The notes under the pieces are model-generated. The model was not told where the DNA came from. It saw only the letters and a program-made list of their open reading frames with translations, and ran no database searches. Below, in pieces: positions 55,018 to 64,000 of a stretch of 64,000 nt of DNA. Numbering within the stretch: the first letter of the stretch is position 1; each line of letters begins with the position of its first letter. Source of the DNA: Aliiglaciecola sp. LCG003 (GTDB taxonomy: Bacteria > Pseudomonadota > Gammaproteobacteria > Enterobacterales > Alteromonadaceae); assembly GCF_030316135.1 (NCBI RefSeq), contig NZ_CP128185.1, positions 2,790,001-2,854,000 on the forward strand, given 5' to 3'. A program made the position numbers and the translations under genes.

Positions 55018-55644
55018 CTAGGACGCTAATGATCGTAAAGCGTCACGGATCACATCTTCACTTGATACTCCTTCGCGAAATACCGAATTAACCACTTTGG
55101 CAGCATGCACTGGCTTGTAGCCTAATGCGACCAGCGCACTCAATGCATCTTCTTTAACATCACTGGTCAGAATTAAACTTTGGCTGTCACCGTCTACCTG
55201 CATCGAGGGTAAGTGGGCCGCGCCATCACCCTGCTCCGACAATTTTTTCAGCCTATCACGCATTTCAATAATCAAACGTTCTGCGGTTTTCTTACCTACC
55301 CCAGGTAATTTAACCAAGCCGGTGTAATCATCTTGGCTAACACAGGTAATAAACTGCGACGCTGACATGCCAGATAATATAGTTAATGCTAACTTAGGGC
55401 CTACGCCATTGACTTTAATCAATTCTCGAAACAAGGCACGTTCAGATTTGTCAGCGAAACCAAAGAGTAACTGGGCATCTTCTCTTACCACAAAATGAAT
55501 ATAAACAATGGCTTCTTGACCAACCTCTGGCAATTGATAGAAGCTTGTCATCGGTAATTGTACTTCATAGCCGACACCACCCGCTTCAATCAAAATATCT
55601 GGTGGTTGCTTTTCGAGTAATAACCCTCTGATCCGTCCAATCAT
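55018..55644 (-). CDS. ruvA: Holliday junction DNA-binding protein RuvA
   Basis: 208 residues: [17 protein letters not shown] domain, helix-hairpin-helix motifs [16 protein letters not shown] and [16 protein letters not shown], and a C-terminal domain contacting RuvB ([13 protein letters not shown]). Confidence 0.98.
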   Translation of the reverse strand: MIGRIRGLLLEKQPPDILIEAGGVGYEVQLPMTSFYQLPEVGQEAIVYIHFVVREDAQLLFGFADKSERALFRELIKVNGVGPKLALTILSGMSASQFITCVSQDDYTGLVKLPGVGKKTAERLIIEMRDRLKKLSEQGDGAAHLPSMQVDGDSQSLILTSDVKEDALSALVALGYKPVHAAKVVNSVFREGVSSEDVIRDALRSLAS

Positions 55645-55703
55645 GCTTATTTCCTGTTATTTATTAGTTTACTAGGGTCAGGTGCAATGGTTCAGAACAA
55701 CTA

Positions 55704-56225
55704 TTATCGAAGTCGTCCACGCACAGTTTTTTTGGCTTGGCCGGCAAGTTTCAGCAAGTTTTGATGTGTATGACCATGGCACAAAGCCACTGCCAGTGCA
55801 TCGGCCGCATCGGCTTGGGGTGTACTTGCCAGTTTCAGCAAGTAAGTGACCATATGCTGCACTTGGGTTTTATCTGCTGAGCCTTTGCCAACGACGCTTT
55901 GCTTAATTTGTCGGGCTGAATATTCAGCAATTCGTAGCTTAGATTGGGTAGCCGCCACAATCGCCGCACCGCGGGCCTGGCCTAATTTAAGTGCTGAATC
56001 AGGGTTTTTTGCCATGAAAACCTGTTCGATGGCAAATTCATTGGGTTGAAACTGCAATATGATTTCACTGACGCCATTAAAAATCTGATCCAAACGGGGC
56101 CCAAGCTCATCACCCTGCATACGAATACAACCACTTCCAAGGTAACTAAATTTATTGCCTACTTGCTTGATCACGCCATAGCCGGTGATCCTCGAGCCAG
56201 GATCTATGCCGAGAATTATCGACAT
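55704..56225 (-). CDS. ruvC: Holliday junction resolvase RuvC
   Basis: 173 residues: [19 protein letters not shown] (catalytic D7), [20 protein letters not shown] and [14 protein letters not shown] with the acidic triad/tetrad. Overlaps nudB by 10 bases. In E. coli yebC lies between nudB and ruvC; it is absent here. Confidence 0.98.
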   Translation of the reverse strand: MSIILGIDPGSRITGYGVIKQVGNKFSYLGSGCIRMQGDELGPRLDQIFNGVSEIILQFQPNEFAIEQVFMAKNPDSALKLGQARGAAIVAATQSKLRIAEYSARQIKQSVVGKGSADKTQVQHMVTYLLKLASTPQADAADALAVALCHGHTHQNLLKLAGQAKKTVRGRLR

Positions 56226-56671
56226 CTTTGCTCACCAGCATCGGGCACAAATTTTATAATGGCAGCTCTATTGGTGTCAGACCAAACTTTATCTATTGCT
56301 TGGTGTTTATCTAACCATTGATAAGACAAATGCTCTGTTAGCTTAATCACTTCGTCTCCTGTGACCTGCAAGGCAAATACATATTCGGTATTGTAACGAC
56401 AATTCGGAGGATAGCGATGACGCCAAATATCTCTAATCACATATTGATTGGTGCAGCCACAGTCGATGAGCTGCAAGCTATGTGTTTCGATATGAATGCC
56501 GGTTTCTTCGGCAACTTCACGACTGGCGGTTTCCCACGGCAGCTCATTGTGCTCTAGGGTGCCGGTCACGCTTTGCCAAAAATCTGGGTCATCTTGACGC
56601 TGCAACACTAATACTCGTGAAGCAGCATCATAAATAACAATGAGCACAGATTCGGGACGGCGAAACGCCAT
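56216..56671 (-). CDS. nudB: Dihydroneopterin triphosphate diphosphatase NudB
   Basis: 151-residue Nudix hydrolase: Nudix box [23 protein letters not shown] (about 37-59). Acts in folate synthesis, removing pyrophosphate from dihydroneopterin triphosphate. One base separates its start from the aspS stop codon; the position behind aspS is conserved. Confidence 0.95.
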   Translation of the reverse strand: MAFRRPESVLIVIYDAASRVLVLQRQDDPDFWQSVTGTLEHNELPWETASREVAEETGIHIETHSLQLIDCGCTNQYVIRDIWRHRYPPNCRYNTEYVFALQVTGDEVIKLTEHLSYQWLDKHQAIDKVWSDTNRAAIIKFVPDAGEQRCR

Positions 56672-56672
56672 A

Positions 56673-58439
56673 TTAATCCGCTTTCTTGGTAACCGTAGTG
56701 GCGATAGCCAATTCTTTTAACTGCTCAGGATTAGCTTCACTGGGCGCGTTGGTTAAAGGACAGGCAGCGGTGGTAGTTTTCGGGAATGCCATTACATCAC
56801 GAATAGAAGTAGCACCTGTCATAAGCATTACTAAGCGGTCTAAACCGAAAGCTAAACCTGCATGGGGCGGCGCACCAAACTTAAGAGCTTCAAGTAAGAA
56901 GCCAAATTTCAGTTGGGCCTCTTCATCACTAATACCAAGTAATCTGAATACTTCAGCTTGCATATCTTGACTGTGGATACGTACCGAACCACCGCCTAAC
57001 TCAACGCCATTCAATACCATGTCATAGGCATTTGAAATAGCCGTAGCTGGATCCTCAGCCAATTGCTGTGGCGTCATATCCCGTGGTGCGGTGAACGGAT
57101 GATGAAGTGCGTGGAACTGACCATCGAATTCTTCAAACATGGGGAAATCAATCACCCACAATGGTTTCCACTGACCTTCTAATAAGTCCAGGTCTTCACC
57201 TAGCTTCAGTCTTAACGCGCCTAATGCTTCGGTCACGACATTGTTAGCATCGGCACCAAACAAGATGATATCGCCGTCTTTAGCTTCACAGCGTTCAACA
57301 ATTGCCATGGCAACCGGTTCGGATAAAAACTTAAGAATAGGAGACTGTAAACCGTCCATGCCCGCAGACAAGTCATTTACTTTCATCCATGCCAAACCTT
57401 TGGCACCATAAATACCAACGAAACTTCCGTAGTCGTCAATATTCTTACGTGACAATTTGGCGCCACCAGGCACTTTAATCACCGCAACACGACCATTGTC
57501 ATCATTGGCAGGGCCGGCGAATACTTTAAATTCAACGTCTTTAAGTAAATCAGCAACGTCAACCAATTCCAGCGGGTTACGCAGGTCTGGTTTATCACTA
57601 CCAAAACGACGCATAGCTTCTGCATAAGTCATATGGGGGAAATCACCTAATTCAACATCTAACATCTTGTTGAATAAATCGCGGATCAAACCTTCGGTGA
57701 TAGTCATCACGCCCTGGGCATCTAAAAAGGTGGTTTCGATATCGATTTGAGTGAATTCAGGTTGACGGTCTGCGCGCAGATCTTCATCACGGAAACATTT
57801 AACGATTTGATAGTAACGATCCATGCCCGACATCATCAGCAATTGCTTGAACAGCTGGGGTGATTGGGGAAGCGCAAAGAACTCGCCTTTGTGGGTGCGA
57901 CTCGGAACTAAATAGTCTCGCGCACCTTCAGGTGTTGCTTTGGTCAAAATTGGTGTTTCGATATCTAGAAAACCTTGATTTTCTAAATAACTGCGTACTG
58001 AACTGGTCACTTTAGCGCGAAACTTCAATCTGTCGCTCATCAAGGGACGACGCAAATCAAGGTAGCGATACTTTAGTCGCTGTTCTTCAGAATTTTCTTG
58101 GTTCCAATCCAATGGCAGCGCGGCTGATTTATTCAAAATAGTCAGCTCTTTACCTAAAATTTCAATCTCGCCAGTAGACATATCTTGATTTATTTGGCCT
58201 TCAGGACGAGCTCTGACCAGACCGGAAATTTGCACACAAAATTCACTGCGTAAACTGTTAGCCAGTTCGAATACATCTTTCAAATCAGGATCATAAACAA
58301 CCTGCACTATCCCTTCTCTATCACGCAGATCAAGAAAGATTACACCGCCCAAATCTCGACGTTTATTTACCCAGCCACAAAGTGTGACTTCTTGACCAAT
58401 AAATTTTGCATTAATGTTGCCGCAGTAATCTGTGCGCAT
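56673..58439 (-). CDS. aspS: Aspartyl-tRNA synthetase
   Basis: 588 residues, bacterial-type class II enzyme: N-terminal OB anticodon domain ([26 protein letters not shown]), motif 2 [25 protein letters not shown] insertion and motif 3 [13 protein letters not shown]. First gene of aspS-nudB-ruvCAB. Confidence 0.98.
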   Translation of the reverse strand: MRTDYCGNINAKFIGQEVTLCGWVNKRRDLGGVIFLDLRDREGIVQVVYDPDLKDVFELANSLRSEFCVQISGLVRARPEGQINQDMSTGEIEILGKELTILNKSAALPLDWNQENSEEQRLKYRYLDLRRPLMSDRLKFRAKVTSSVRSYLENQGFLDIETPILTKATPEGARDYLVPSRTHKGEFFALPQSPQLFKQLLMMSGMDRYYQIVKCFRDEDLRADRQPEFTQIDIETTFLDAQGVMTITEGLIRDLFNKMLDVELGDFPHMTYAEAMRRFGSDKPDLRNPLELVDVADLLKDVEFKVFAGPANDDNGRVAVIKVPGGAKLSRKNIDDYGSFVGIYGAKGLAWMKVNDLSAGMDGLQSPILKFLSEPVAMAIVERCEAKDGDIILFGADANNVVTEALGALRLKLGEDLDLLEGQWKPLWVIDFPMFEEFDGQFHALHHPFTAPRDMTPQQLAEDPATAISNAYDMVLNGVELGGGSVRIHSQDMQAEVFRLLGISDEEAQLKFGFLLEALKFGAPPHAGLAFGLDRLVMLMTGATSIRDVMAFPKTTTAACPLTNAPSEANPEQLKELAIATTVTKKAD

Positions 58440-58616
58440 GTATAGCCTCTGTTGCTTGGATCCCTAGTCTTGATACACTAACTGGCACCCGCAGTGAAAT
58501 TTCTGTTAAATCACAGGATTAAAGCCGCATAGTATAAACAAAACCGTGTCATTGCACACTGTTGAAATAACATTTTGTGGGCTAAAATCACCTTATAATT
58601 GGGACTTTGTAGAAAA

Positions 58617-59495
58617 ATGCAGCAACCTCAGACAACACTTAATTATGGCTGCCCGATGTGGAGTCATCCGCAATGGTTCGGCACCTTGTATGCAAACTCG
58701 GCCAGTCGCCAACATCCGTTGCGAAGTTATCAGAGCTGGTTCAACAGTGTTGAGGGCAATACCAGCTTTTATCAATTACCCAGTGAAGACACTATGCTCG
58801 GTTGGAAAGAACAGGTAGATGGGGGTTTTTCATTTACCTTCAAGCTTCCCCGAGACATCAGCCATAGTAAAAACCTGAACCATAATAGCGAATTATTGGC
58901 CCAGACTGTTAAACGTTTTGCCTTGCTAGAAGACCAATTAGGCTGTGTCATGTTGCAGCTTCCTAGCTCATTTGGACCCAATCGGTTCGATGAATTAAAA
59001 CAATTTTTGCTCAGTTTACCCAAAGATATGCATATCGCTGTTGAGGTGCGCGACTTAGCTTGGTTTGATAAAGCTGACAATGAGTTGAGACTTAATCAGT
59101 TATTAACTCAACTGTCGATAAATCGAGTGATTATGGATACCCGAGGGCTGTTCGCTTGTCATAATCCTTCGGATACCTTGACCCTTGAGGTCCAATCGAA
59201 AAAGCCGAAAATTCCAACTCATGTGGTCGCCACCGGCAGTCGTCCAATCGTGCGCTTTGTAGGCCATCCCAATTTACATCGAAACGCTGAGTTTCTGGCC
59301 CCTTGGGTAGACAAAATCGTTGAATGGCAAAATGACAATATCAGCCCCTACATCTTTTTTCACATGCCCGACAATGCACAAGCACCTTGGCTTGCAGAGC
59401 AGTTTTTCAATCAATTAAGTCAATCATACCCAAATATCAATTCACCAAAATTCGACTTACCTAAATGTATCAATCAGCAAATGAGTATTTTCTAG
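58617..59495 (+). CDS. DUF72 (YecE-like) protein
   Basis: About 292 residues from the ATG at 58617 (frame open from 58599). DUF72 TIM-barrel pattern: YGCPMWSHPQWFGTLY, FNSVEGNTSFYQLPSEDTML, FTFKLPRDISH, GCVMLQLPSSFGP, HIAVEVRDLAWF and a terminal FFHMPDNAQAPWLAEQFF. Biochemical function unknown. Divergent from aspS. Confidence 0.9.
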   Translation: MQQPQTTLNYGCPMWSHPQWFGTLYANSASRQHPLRSYQSWFNSVEGNTSFYQLPSEDTMLGWKEQVDGGFSFTFKLPRDISHSKNLNHNSELLAQTVKRFALLEDQLGCVMLQLPSSFGPNRFDELKQFLLSLPKDMHIAVEVRDLAWFDKADNELRLNQLLTQLSINRVIMDTRGLFACHNPSDTLTLEVQSKKPKIPTHVVATGSRPIVRFVGHPNLHRNAEFLAPWVDKIVEWQNDNISPYIFFHMPDNAQAPWLAEQFFNQLSQSYPNINSPKFDLPKCINQQMSIF

Positions 59496-59552
59496 CAATC
59501 GTCTGATACAAGCTGTGACCGTGGGGACACAGCTTGATTGTTGCGGTAAAAA

Positions 59553-60908
59553 TTAAGCTGTTTCTGGTTTGAAGTCTGTGGAATGTAAGTCGTGCTTTTT
59601 CATTAGCTTATGCATATCGGTGCGATTACGCCCAGCCAATTCCGCCGCACGGGTAACATTACCGTCGGTCATCTTAAGTAGTTTGAGCAAGTAACTCTGC
59701 TCAAACGCATCACGGGCTTCAGTTAAGGTGGGCCATTTTTGTTCCGATGCCGATAGTGCCTGCTCAACCAAATGTGACGCGATAACTGAGGTTTGGGTCA
59801 ATGCCACGCATTGTTCAACCACATTGACTAACTGCCTAACATTACCCGGCCAAGGCGCAGTGACCAATAATTGCATGGCATCGTCAGAGAAACGACTGAC
59901 ATTAACATCGTGCCGCTCGGCACTTTTCGCTAACAAGTGTCTTGCCAACAACGGAATATCTTCAGAGCGCTCGCGCAGAGAAGGCAAGGTTAAATTGACG
60001 ACATTCAAGCGGTAATATAGATCTTCACGGAAATTGCCATCGACCATCTCTTTGGCCAAATTCTTGTGGGTCGCAGAGATAACGCGAACATTAATCGGAA
60101 TTTGTTTACTGCCGCCAACGGGACGAATTTGCTGCTCTTGTAATGCACGCAATAGTTTGACCTGCAAGGTGATCGGCATGTCCCCTATTTCATCTAAAAA
60201 TAAAGTGCCGCCATCAGCCTCTCTGAATAGGCCTTGGTGCTCATTTACCGCGCCGGTGAAAGCACCTTTGGCATGACCAAACAATTCAGATTCAAGTAAG
60301 TTTTCCGGCAAGGCCCCGCAGTTGATTGCGACAAAAGGTTTTTTGACCCGAGAGCTGGCATTATGCAATGCCTGAGCTAGGAGTTCTTTACCTGTGCCGC
60401 TGGCACCTGTTATCAATACACTGACATCCCGCTGCGCTACTCGGAAGGCTTGATCCAGCAGATGTTCCATTTGCATCGAGCGGGTAATAATTTCTTCGCA
60501 CCAGGTACCTTTTTGTACACCTTGACTCTGACTGACGGCTTTGACTAACAAGTCGCGCAATGCATCGTGATCTATGGGTTTGGTCAGGAATCCAAATACG
60601 CCACGCTGAGTGGCTTCAACCGCGTCTTGAATGGTGCCATGGGCGGTCATTAATATCACTGGGATATCCCTCCGCAAGGCGACAATTTCTTCGAACAAGC
60701 TTAACCCATCCAAGCCTGGCATACGCAAATCACTAAGCACTACGTCAAAGCTTTGGGCATTGAGTAACTTTAGTGCTTCTTTGCCTCCTTCTGCAGTGGC
60801 GACCTGATAGCCTTCACCTTGCAAACGGATTGTCATGAGGCGCAGTAAACTTTCGTCGTCATCTACCAGCAATAATTTCGGTAGAGATGGTTCTTCTGCT
60901 TTACTCAT
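59553..60908 (-). CDS. glrR: Sigma-54-dependent response regulator GlrR (QseF)
   Basis: 451 residues: receiver domain with phospho-acceptor in DVVLSDLRMPGLDG, AAA+ sigma-54 activator domain (ITGASGTGKELLAQALH, ESELFGHAKGAFTGA, GTLFLDEIGDMP) and Fis-type HTH (GNVTRAAELAGRNRTDMHKLM). Partner of the GlrK kinase. ATGA overlap with qseG. Confidence 0.95.
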   Translation of the reverse strand: MSKAEEPSLPKLLLVDDDESLLRLMTIRLQGEGYQVATAEGGKEALKLLNAQSFDVVLSDLRMPGLDGLSLFEEIVALRRDIPVILMTAHGTIQDAVEATQRGVFGFLTKPIDHDALRDLLVKAVSQSQGVQKGTWCEEIITRSMQMEHLLDQAFRVAQRDVSVLITGASGTGKELLAQALHNASSRVKKPFVAINCGALPENLLESELFGHAKGAFTGAVNEHQGLFREADGGTLFLDEIGDMPITLQVKLLRALQEQQIRPVGGSKQIPINVRVISATHKNLAKEMVDGNFREDLYYRLNVVNLTLPSLRERSEDIPLLARHLLAKSAERHDVNVSRFSDDAMQLLVTAPWPGNVRQLVNVVEQCVALTQTSVIASHLVEQALSASEQKWPTLTEARDAFEQSYLLKLLKMTDGNVTRAAELAGRNRTDMHKLMKKHDLHSTDFKPETA

Positions 60909-61492
60909 TGGTTAATCCCCTCTTTCTTTTCCATCATCGAAGCCTCAATTTTTAGCAACTGATCGATCTGCTGTTGCTGTTCTTGTAGGCGTAGCTTTTG
61001 TTCATCTAATACCTTTGATTGATTGGTATTGAGTTTGGTTAGGATGGTTAAACCTGATTCCAACTCTAATAATTCTTCACTTGGCTTGTGTAGGATCACC
61101 CTAAACAGTTGCCGCATTGGACCTGACATTTGTGGAAAGATTTGCTCAGCCCAGCCCTGCGCTCGCAATCGATGCTGATAGGGCGTGCCCTTAATTTGAC
61201 TGAGCAACACTTTTTTCATTAAATCAGCCGGCGAGTCACCAAGCTCATTGAGCTTGTCTAAGCGCTGTGGCCAGCTGAGCTGCTCTTGTTCAACCCAGTA
61301 ATTTAGCCAATACAGTACATCACAGTTATGCTCTATCTGCTGTTGCGTTTGCTGGCTCAAACAGAAATTTTCAGCAACTAGTTCGACTTCAACTTGATTG
61401 CTAGAAGGCTCTCTATCACTGACCCCGTCAAACAGCACACAACCCGAGAGTGCAAATACACTGAATCCACTTACAACAATGAATCCTTTCAT
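60905..61492 (-). CDS. qseG: QseG-like outer-membrane lipoprotein
   Basis: About 195 residues. The ATG at 61492 overlaps the glrK stop (ATGA) and opens a lipoprotein signal (MKGFIVVSGFSVFALSGC). The mature part is helical with a glutamine-rich coiled coil (LDEQKLRLQEQQQQIDQLL). Sits between glrK and glrR as in the qseEGF/glrK-qseG-glrR operon, where it tunes the kinase. Confidence 0.85.
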   Translation of the reverse strand: MKGFIVVSGFSVFALSGCVLFDGVSDREPSSNQVEVELVAENFCLSQQTQQQIEHNCDVLYWLNYWVEQEQLSWPQRLDKLNELGDSPADLMKKVLLSQIKGTPYQHRLRAQGWAEQIFPQMSGPMRQLFRVILHKPSEELLELESGLTILTKLNTNQSKVLDEQKLRLQEQQQQIDQLLKIEASMMEKKEGINQ

Positions 61493-62895
61493 GACAGCCC
61501 CTCGCTTAAAGGCAAACTGACTCGCATACATACATCAGCGTAGTCCACATCTACTATATTAGCGGTGCCATGCATCATTCGTGCACAATCGGCAACGATA
61601 GATAGACCCAACCCCGAACCTATTACTCTGTCGTTGCGTCGATTATCCCCTCTTTTAAAGGGTTCAAATAAAGATTTTCTCAGTTCCATTGGGATCTTTT
61701 GACCTCGATTAGCTACATCCAAAACCCACATGTCGGCTTGTCTGTAGAGCTTTATATCAATGGGTCGACCGATGCTGCCATGGGCTAATGCATTGGAAAC
61801 CAAATTATCCAAAATACGACGATACAGGTTGGGATCGACCAACATGGAATCGACCTTAATATCGATATTAACTTGGTTGTGATTTTGTTGAATGGCCAAT
61901 GCATTATCGGTCAACACCGCAGTAAATAACTGCTTGGTGTCTGTTTTTTCATACACTGGTTTAGCCTGTTGCAATAGCAAGTTATAGTCAAGTAATTGTT
62001 CAATTAATAAATTCAACCTGTCGGTACTGCTGTTAAGTAAGGACAAAACTTCTTTTTGTTGATCGTTTAGCGGCCCCACTACACATTCAGTTAATAGTGA
62101 ACAGCCTTCTTTAATGCTTGCCAACGGGGTCTTAAGTTCATGGGAGGCGTGACGCAATAATGCATGACGTAAATGTTCAAGTTGATTTAACCGGTCAGCC
62201 AACCAATGTAGTTTATATTCAACCTCAATCAGCTCTTTAGGGCCGGATTTGGAAATGCCAGGGAGGACTTCCGACTGCTTCGCAATTTCGCCAATGATGC
62301 GTTCAATCTTAGCCACCGGTGACAGAATTAACTGACTGGCAAACACGATCAAAAGCAGTGAAAAGGTCGCCAATATACCGGTGGACCATGCTTGGGTTTG
62401 TTGCACCGAATTAACGTATTCTTGTTGTTGCTCAATACGTTCGTCCAGCAGTGCATCCACCTGCTGATGGAGCTCAGCTATCGCACGGCGAAACTCCGCA
62501 AGTTGCGCGTCGAGTAATAAAGGGTCTTCTATGTTTGGATTAGTTTTGAACCATTGAACCCGATTTTCCACCGATTGGCAGGGAAACTGATCCGGCAGCT
62601 CAAAACAGACATTTTGTAATTTTTCCAGTAGCCGTTGGATGTAACTTTCTGTTAATTGCTGCAACTCTGGTTTTTTCAACACATGATACTGACGAATCAA
62701 CCTTTCTACATCAATAGCAATATTTTCCATCGCACCGATTTGGCGAGCCATATCCACAGAAAATTGCGCTTCGCTGGCGGCTATTTTGGCCATTTTGGTG
62801 AGTGAACTCTGGCTATGCCACAATAATACGGCCAACGGAATCAGGGCGACAAGAAAACTCAACAGTGTAAGTTGGCGTAGAGAGCCAAATTGCAT
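61489..62895 (-). CDS. glrK: Sensor histidine kinase GlrK (QseE)
   Basis: About 468 residues from the ATG at 62895 (AAGGT 6 bases before; frame open to a TTG at 62922). Two membrane helices (about 10-28 and 175-195) flank a helical periplasmic domain. Then HAMP-like linker, HisKA with HASHELKTPLASIKEG, and HATPase with DNLVSNALAHG and SGLGLSIVADCARMMHG. Cognate regulator GlrR is two genes downstream. Confidence 0.93.
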   Translation of the reverse strand: MQFGSLRQLTLLSFLVALIPLAVLLWHSQSSLTKMAKIAASEAQFSVDMARQIGAMENIAIDVERLIRQYHVLKKPELQQLTESYIQRLLEKLQNVCFELPDQFPCQSVENRVQWFKTNPNIEDPLLLDAQLAEFRRAIAELHQQVDALLDERIEQQQEYVNSVQQTQAWSTGILATFSLLLIVFASQLILSPVAKIERIIGEIAKQSEVLPGISKSGPKELIEVEYKLHWLADRLNQLEHLRHALLRHASHELKTPLASIKEGCSLLTECVVGPLNDQQKEVLSLLNSSTDRLNLLIEQLLDYNLLLQQAKPVYEKTDTKQLFTAVLTDNALAIQQNHNQVNIDIKVDSMLVDPNLYRRILDNLVSNALAHGSIGRPIDIKLYRQADMWVLDVANRGQKIPMELRKSLFEPFKRGDNRRNDRVIGSGLGLSIVADCARMMHGTANIVDVDYADVCMRVSLPLSEGLS

Positions 62896-63018
62896 CTTCA
62901 TACCTTTTAAGACTACAAGCAAGTTGGCAGTATCCTACGATAATCTACTAATTGGAACTGTTGAACCAGACAAAAAGTACAAATAAAACCGGCAAAACAA
63001 GGCATCCGCTAGTTGGAC

Positions 63019-63282
63019 TTAATGCTCAAGTTCAACTTGAGTTAATAAAGTTGATTGAGACAATTCCTGATGGCTAATCTTGCCATCGCCATCGGTGTCT
63101 ATTTTACCAAAAGATGCTAATAAAGTTGGATTTGCAACGGCTTCTCGAATGCTGATCATGCCATCTTCATCCTGATCCATTTCAGCGATTATATCGGATT
63201 GAGCCATCGCTCGGATGCTAACCACAAATTGAAGTAATCCTACGATTAGTACAAGTAATCCCATTGCCAGTGAACGTTGCAT
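63019..63282 (-). CDS. EF-hand calcium-binding exported protein
   Basis: 87 residues from the ATG at 63282, which has AAGGAGAG upstream; the longer frame from 63393 is less likely. Signal peptide or N-terminal anchor (LAMGLLVLIVGLLQFVVSIRAMAQ) followed by two EF-hand loops, DQDEDGMISIRE and DTDGDGKISHQE, both with the full acidic ligand set. A periplasmic calcium-binding role is probable; partners unknown. Confidence 0.85.
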   Translation of the reverse strand: MQRSLAMGLLVLIVGLLQFVVSIRAMAQSDIIAEMDQDEDGMISIREAVANPTLLASFGKIDTDGDGKISHQELSQSTLLTQVELEH

Positions 63283-63393
63283 ATTATTCTCTCCTTGAGT
63301 ACTGAATATCATAAAATATAAAAATGGTGGCATCCTTGCCCCGTAGCACGACTTAAAGTGCTCAAAGTACTTAACCTGAAGTTGCAACGCCAT

Positions 63394-63695
63394 CGCAGCT
63401 TATAACAAGAAGTTACGGTAAGTACTCATCATTGTGCAGTCCTTTACATAGCTGTAGGAACCAGTTACAGCTAAATCACAATTACTAACAGGATATATCA
63501 GGAACTATGCCACTTAAATATTTTATATATTTATCAATAGGTTGAGCTTGGCATACAATTTATCAAGCAGAGCACCAATAGTAATATGTACCTTTTTAGC
63601 AACATGGACTGCAGGCACTTGTATTTATCTATTGGGATCAAGGTGTTAGCCTGTATTGAAAAAACAACACCGGCCCTCAATCCCGTGTATTGCGG
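63394..63695. other. Non-coding gap
   Basis: 302 AT-rich bases between the EF-hand gene and the TerB-like fragment. No gene, RNA or repeat recognised. Confidence 0.4.
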
Positions 63696-64000
63696 TTAAT
63701 TAGCTTGGTTGGCGTCGATGATGGTTAGCTTAGTTTGGATAAATTCACTATGGGGAATATGTAGTAAATCTGAAATTCGGCGTATCAGATGACTTTCATG
63801 TACATCGATATGTCTATCTGCATAAGCTAGCCGCCACAACATGTGCAGTATTTTGCGTTTTTCATCGACATTGCACTGCTGATTAATAACACGAGTATAT
63901 GTTTGAAAATCGACTGCATGCTTAGCTTCATGTTTAGACGCTTCTACCAGCAATTGTACAGCGTCTGGCTGCAACGAAAAGTGCCCTTCGAGCAACGCAT
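63696..64000 (-). CDS. TerB-like (DUF533-type) protein, C-terminal part (truncated by window edge)
   Basis: At least 100 residues; the frame runs off the window end without a credible start. Helical TerB/DjlA-N-type fold: KRKILHMLWRLAYADRHIDVHESHLIRRISDLLHIPHSEF, with the YADRHIDxHE metal-binding-like motif. Full-length homologues are about 150 residues. Function of stand-alone TerB-like proteins is unclear. Confidence 0.8.
   Translation of the reverse strand, partial: ALLEGHFSLQPDAVQLLVEASKHEAKHAVDFQTYTRVINQQCNVDEKRKILHMLWRLAYADRHIDVHESHLIRRISDLLHIPHSEFIQTKLTIIDANQAN

Overview
The window looks like a chromosomal segment of a marine gammaproteobacterium of the Alteromonadales (Alteromonas/Glaciecola/Paraglaciecola type). 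The signs are a TonB-receptor + MFS + glycosidase sugar locus, an acyclic-terpene-type (atu) catabolic cluster, and conserved tol-pal, aspS-nudB-ruvCAB and glrK-qseG-glrR (qseEGF) blocks. The genus is inferred from gene content, not measured.

Layout. 1-5.9 kb: trehalose-type utilisation locus (GH37 trehalase, cut by the window edge; MFS permease; TonB-dependent receptor) divergent from a LacI regulator, with two palindromic operators between them. 6.0-7.3 kb: a compact XRE regulator / multi-TM protein / small exported peptide unit ending in a terminator. 7.4-10.4 kb: GlxA-type regulator, cold-shock/Excalibur membrane protein, DnaQ-like exonuclease, Lar-like zinc-ribbon protein and two copies of a dispersed palindromic repeat. 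10.4-22.8 kb: eight-gene atu-like operon (acyl-CoA ligase, SDR, AtuA, biotin carboxylase, enoyl-CoA hydratase, carboxyltransferase, nitronate monooxygenase-like protein, acyl-CoA dehydrogenase) with a divergent GlxA-type regulator. 22.9-38.3 kb: accessory DNA. It holds two unknown small proteins, a methyltransferase-HNH fusion, an operon encoding a DUF4258-like protein, a 42-residue repeat peptide, a zinc-ribbon protein and a TM0106-type nuclease-helicase, and a divergent WYL (BrxR/CapW-like) regulator with DUF3293. A decayed LOTUS-domain gene, a three-gene molybdenum hydroxylase operon and an unknown/PIN-like/patatin cassette with a promoter inside an inverted repeat follow. 38.7-43.3 kb: minus-strand genes, several for small exported or membrane proteins, abutting tRNA-Ser and degraded copies of it. 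44-64 kb: mostly core genes (nadA, acyltransferase, LytTR regulator, two tRNA-Lys, cpoB-pal-tolBARQ-ybgC, ruvBAC, nudB, aspS, DUF72, glrR-qseG-glrK, EF-hand protein, TerB-like fragment).

The best candidates for undescribed biology are (i) the WYL-controlled nuclease-helicase operon at 25.5-31.6 kb, possibly with the methyltransferase-HNH gene, and (ii) the unknown/PIN-like/patatin cassette at 36.4-38.3 kb. Both have the features of anti-phage or abortive-infection modules, but function is inferred from domains and architecture only. The XRE/membrane/peptide unit at 6-7.3 kb is a third, smaller candidate.
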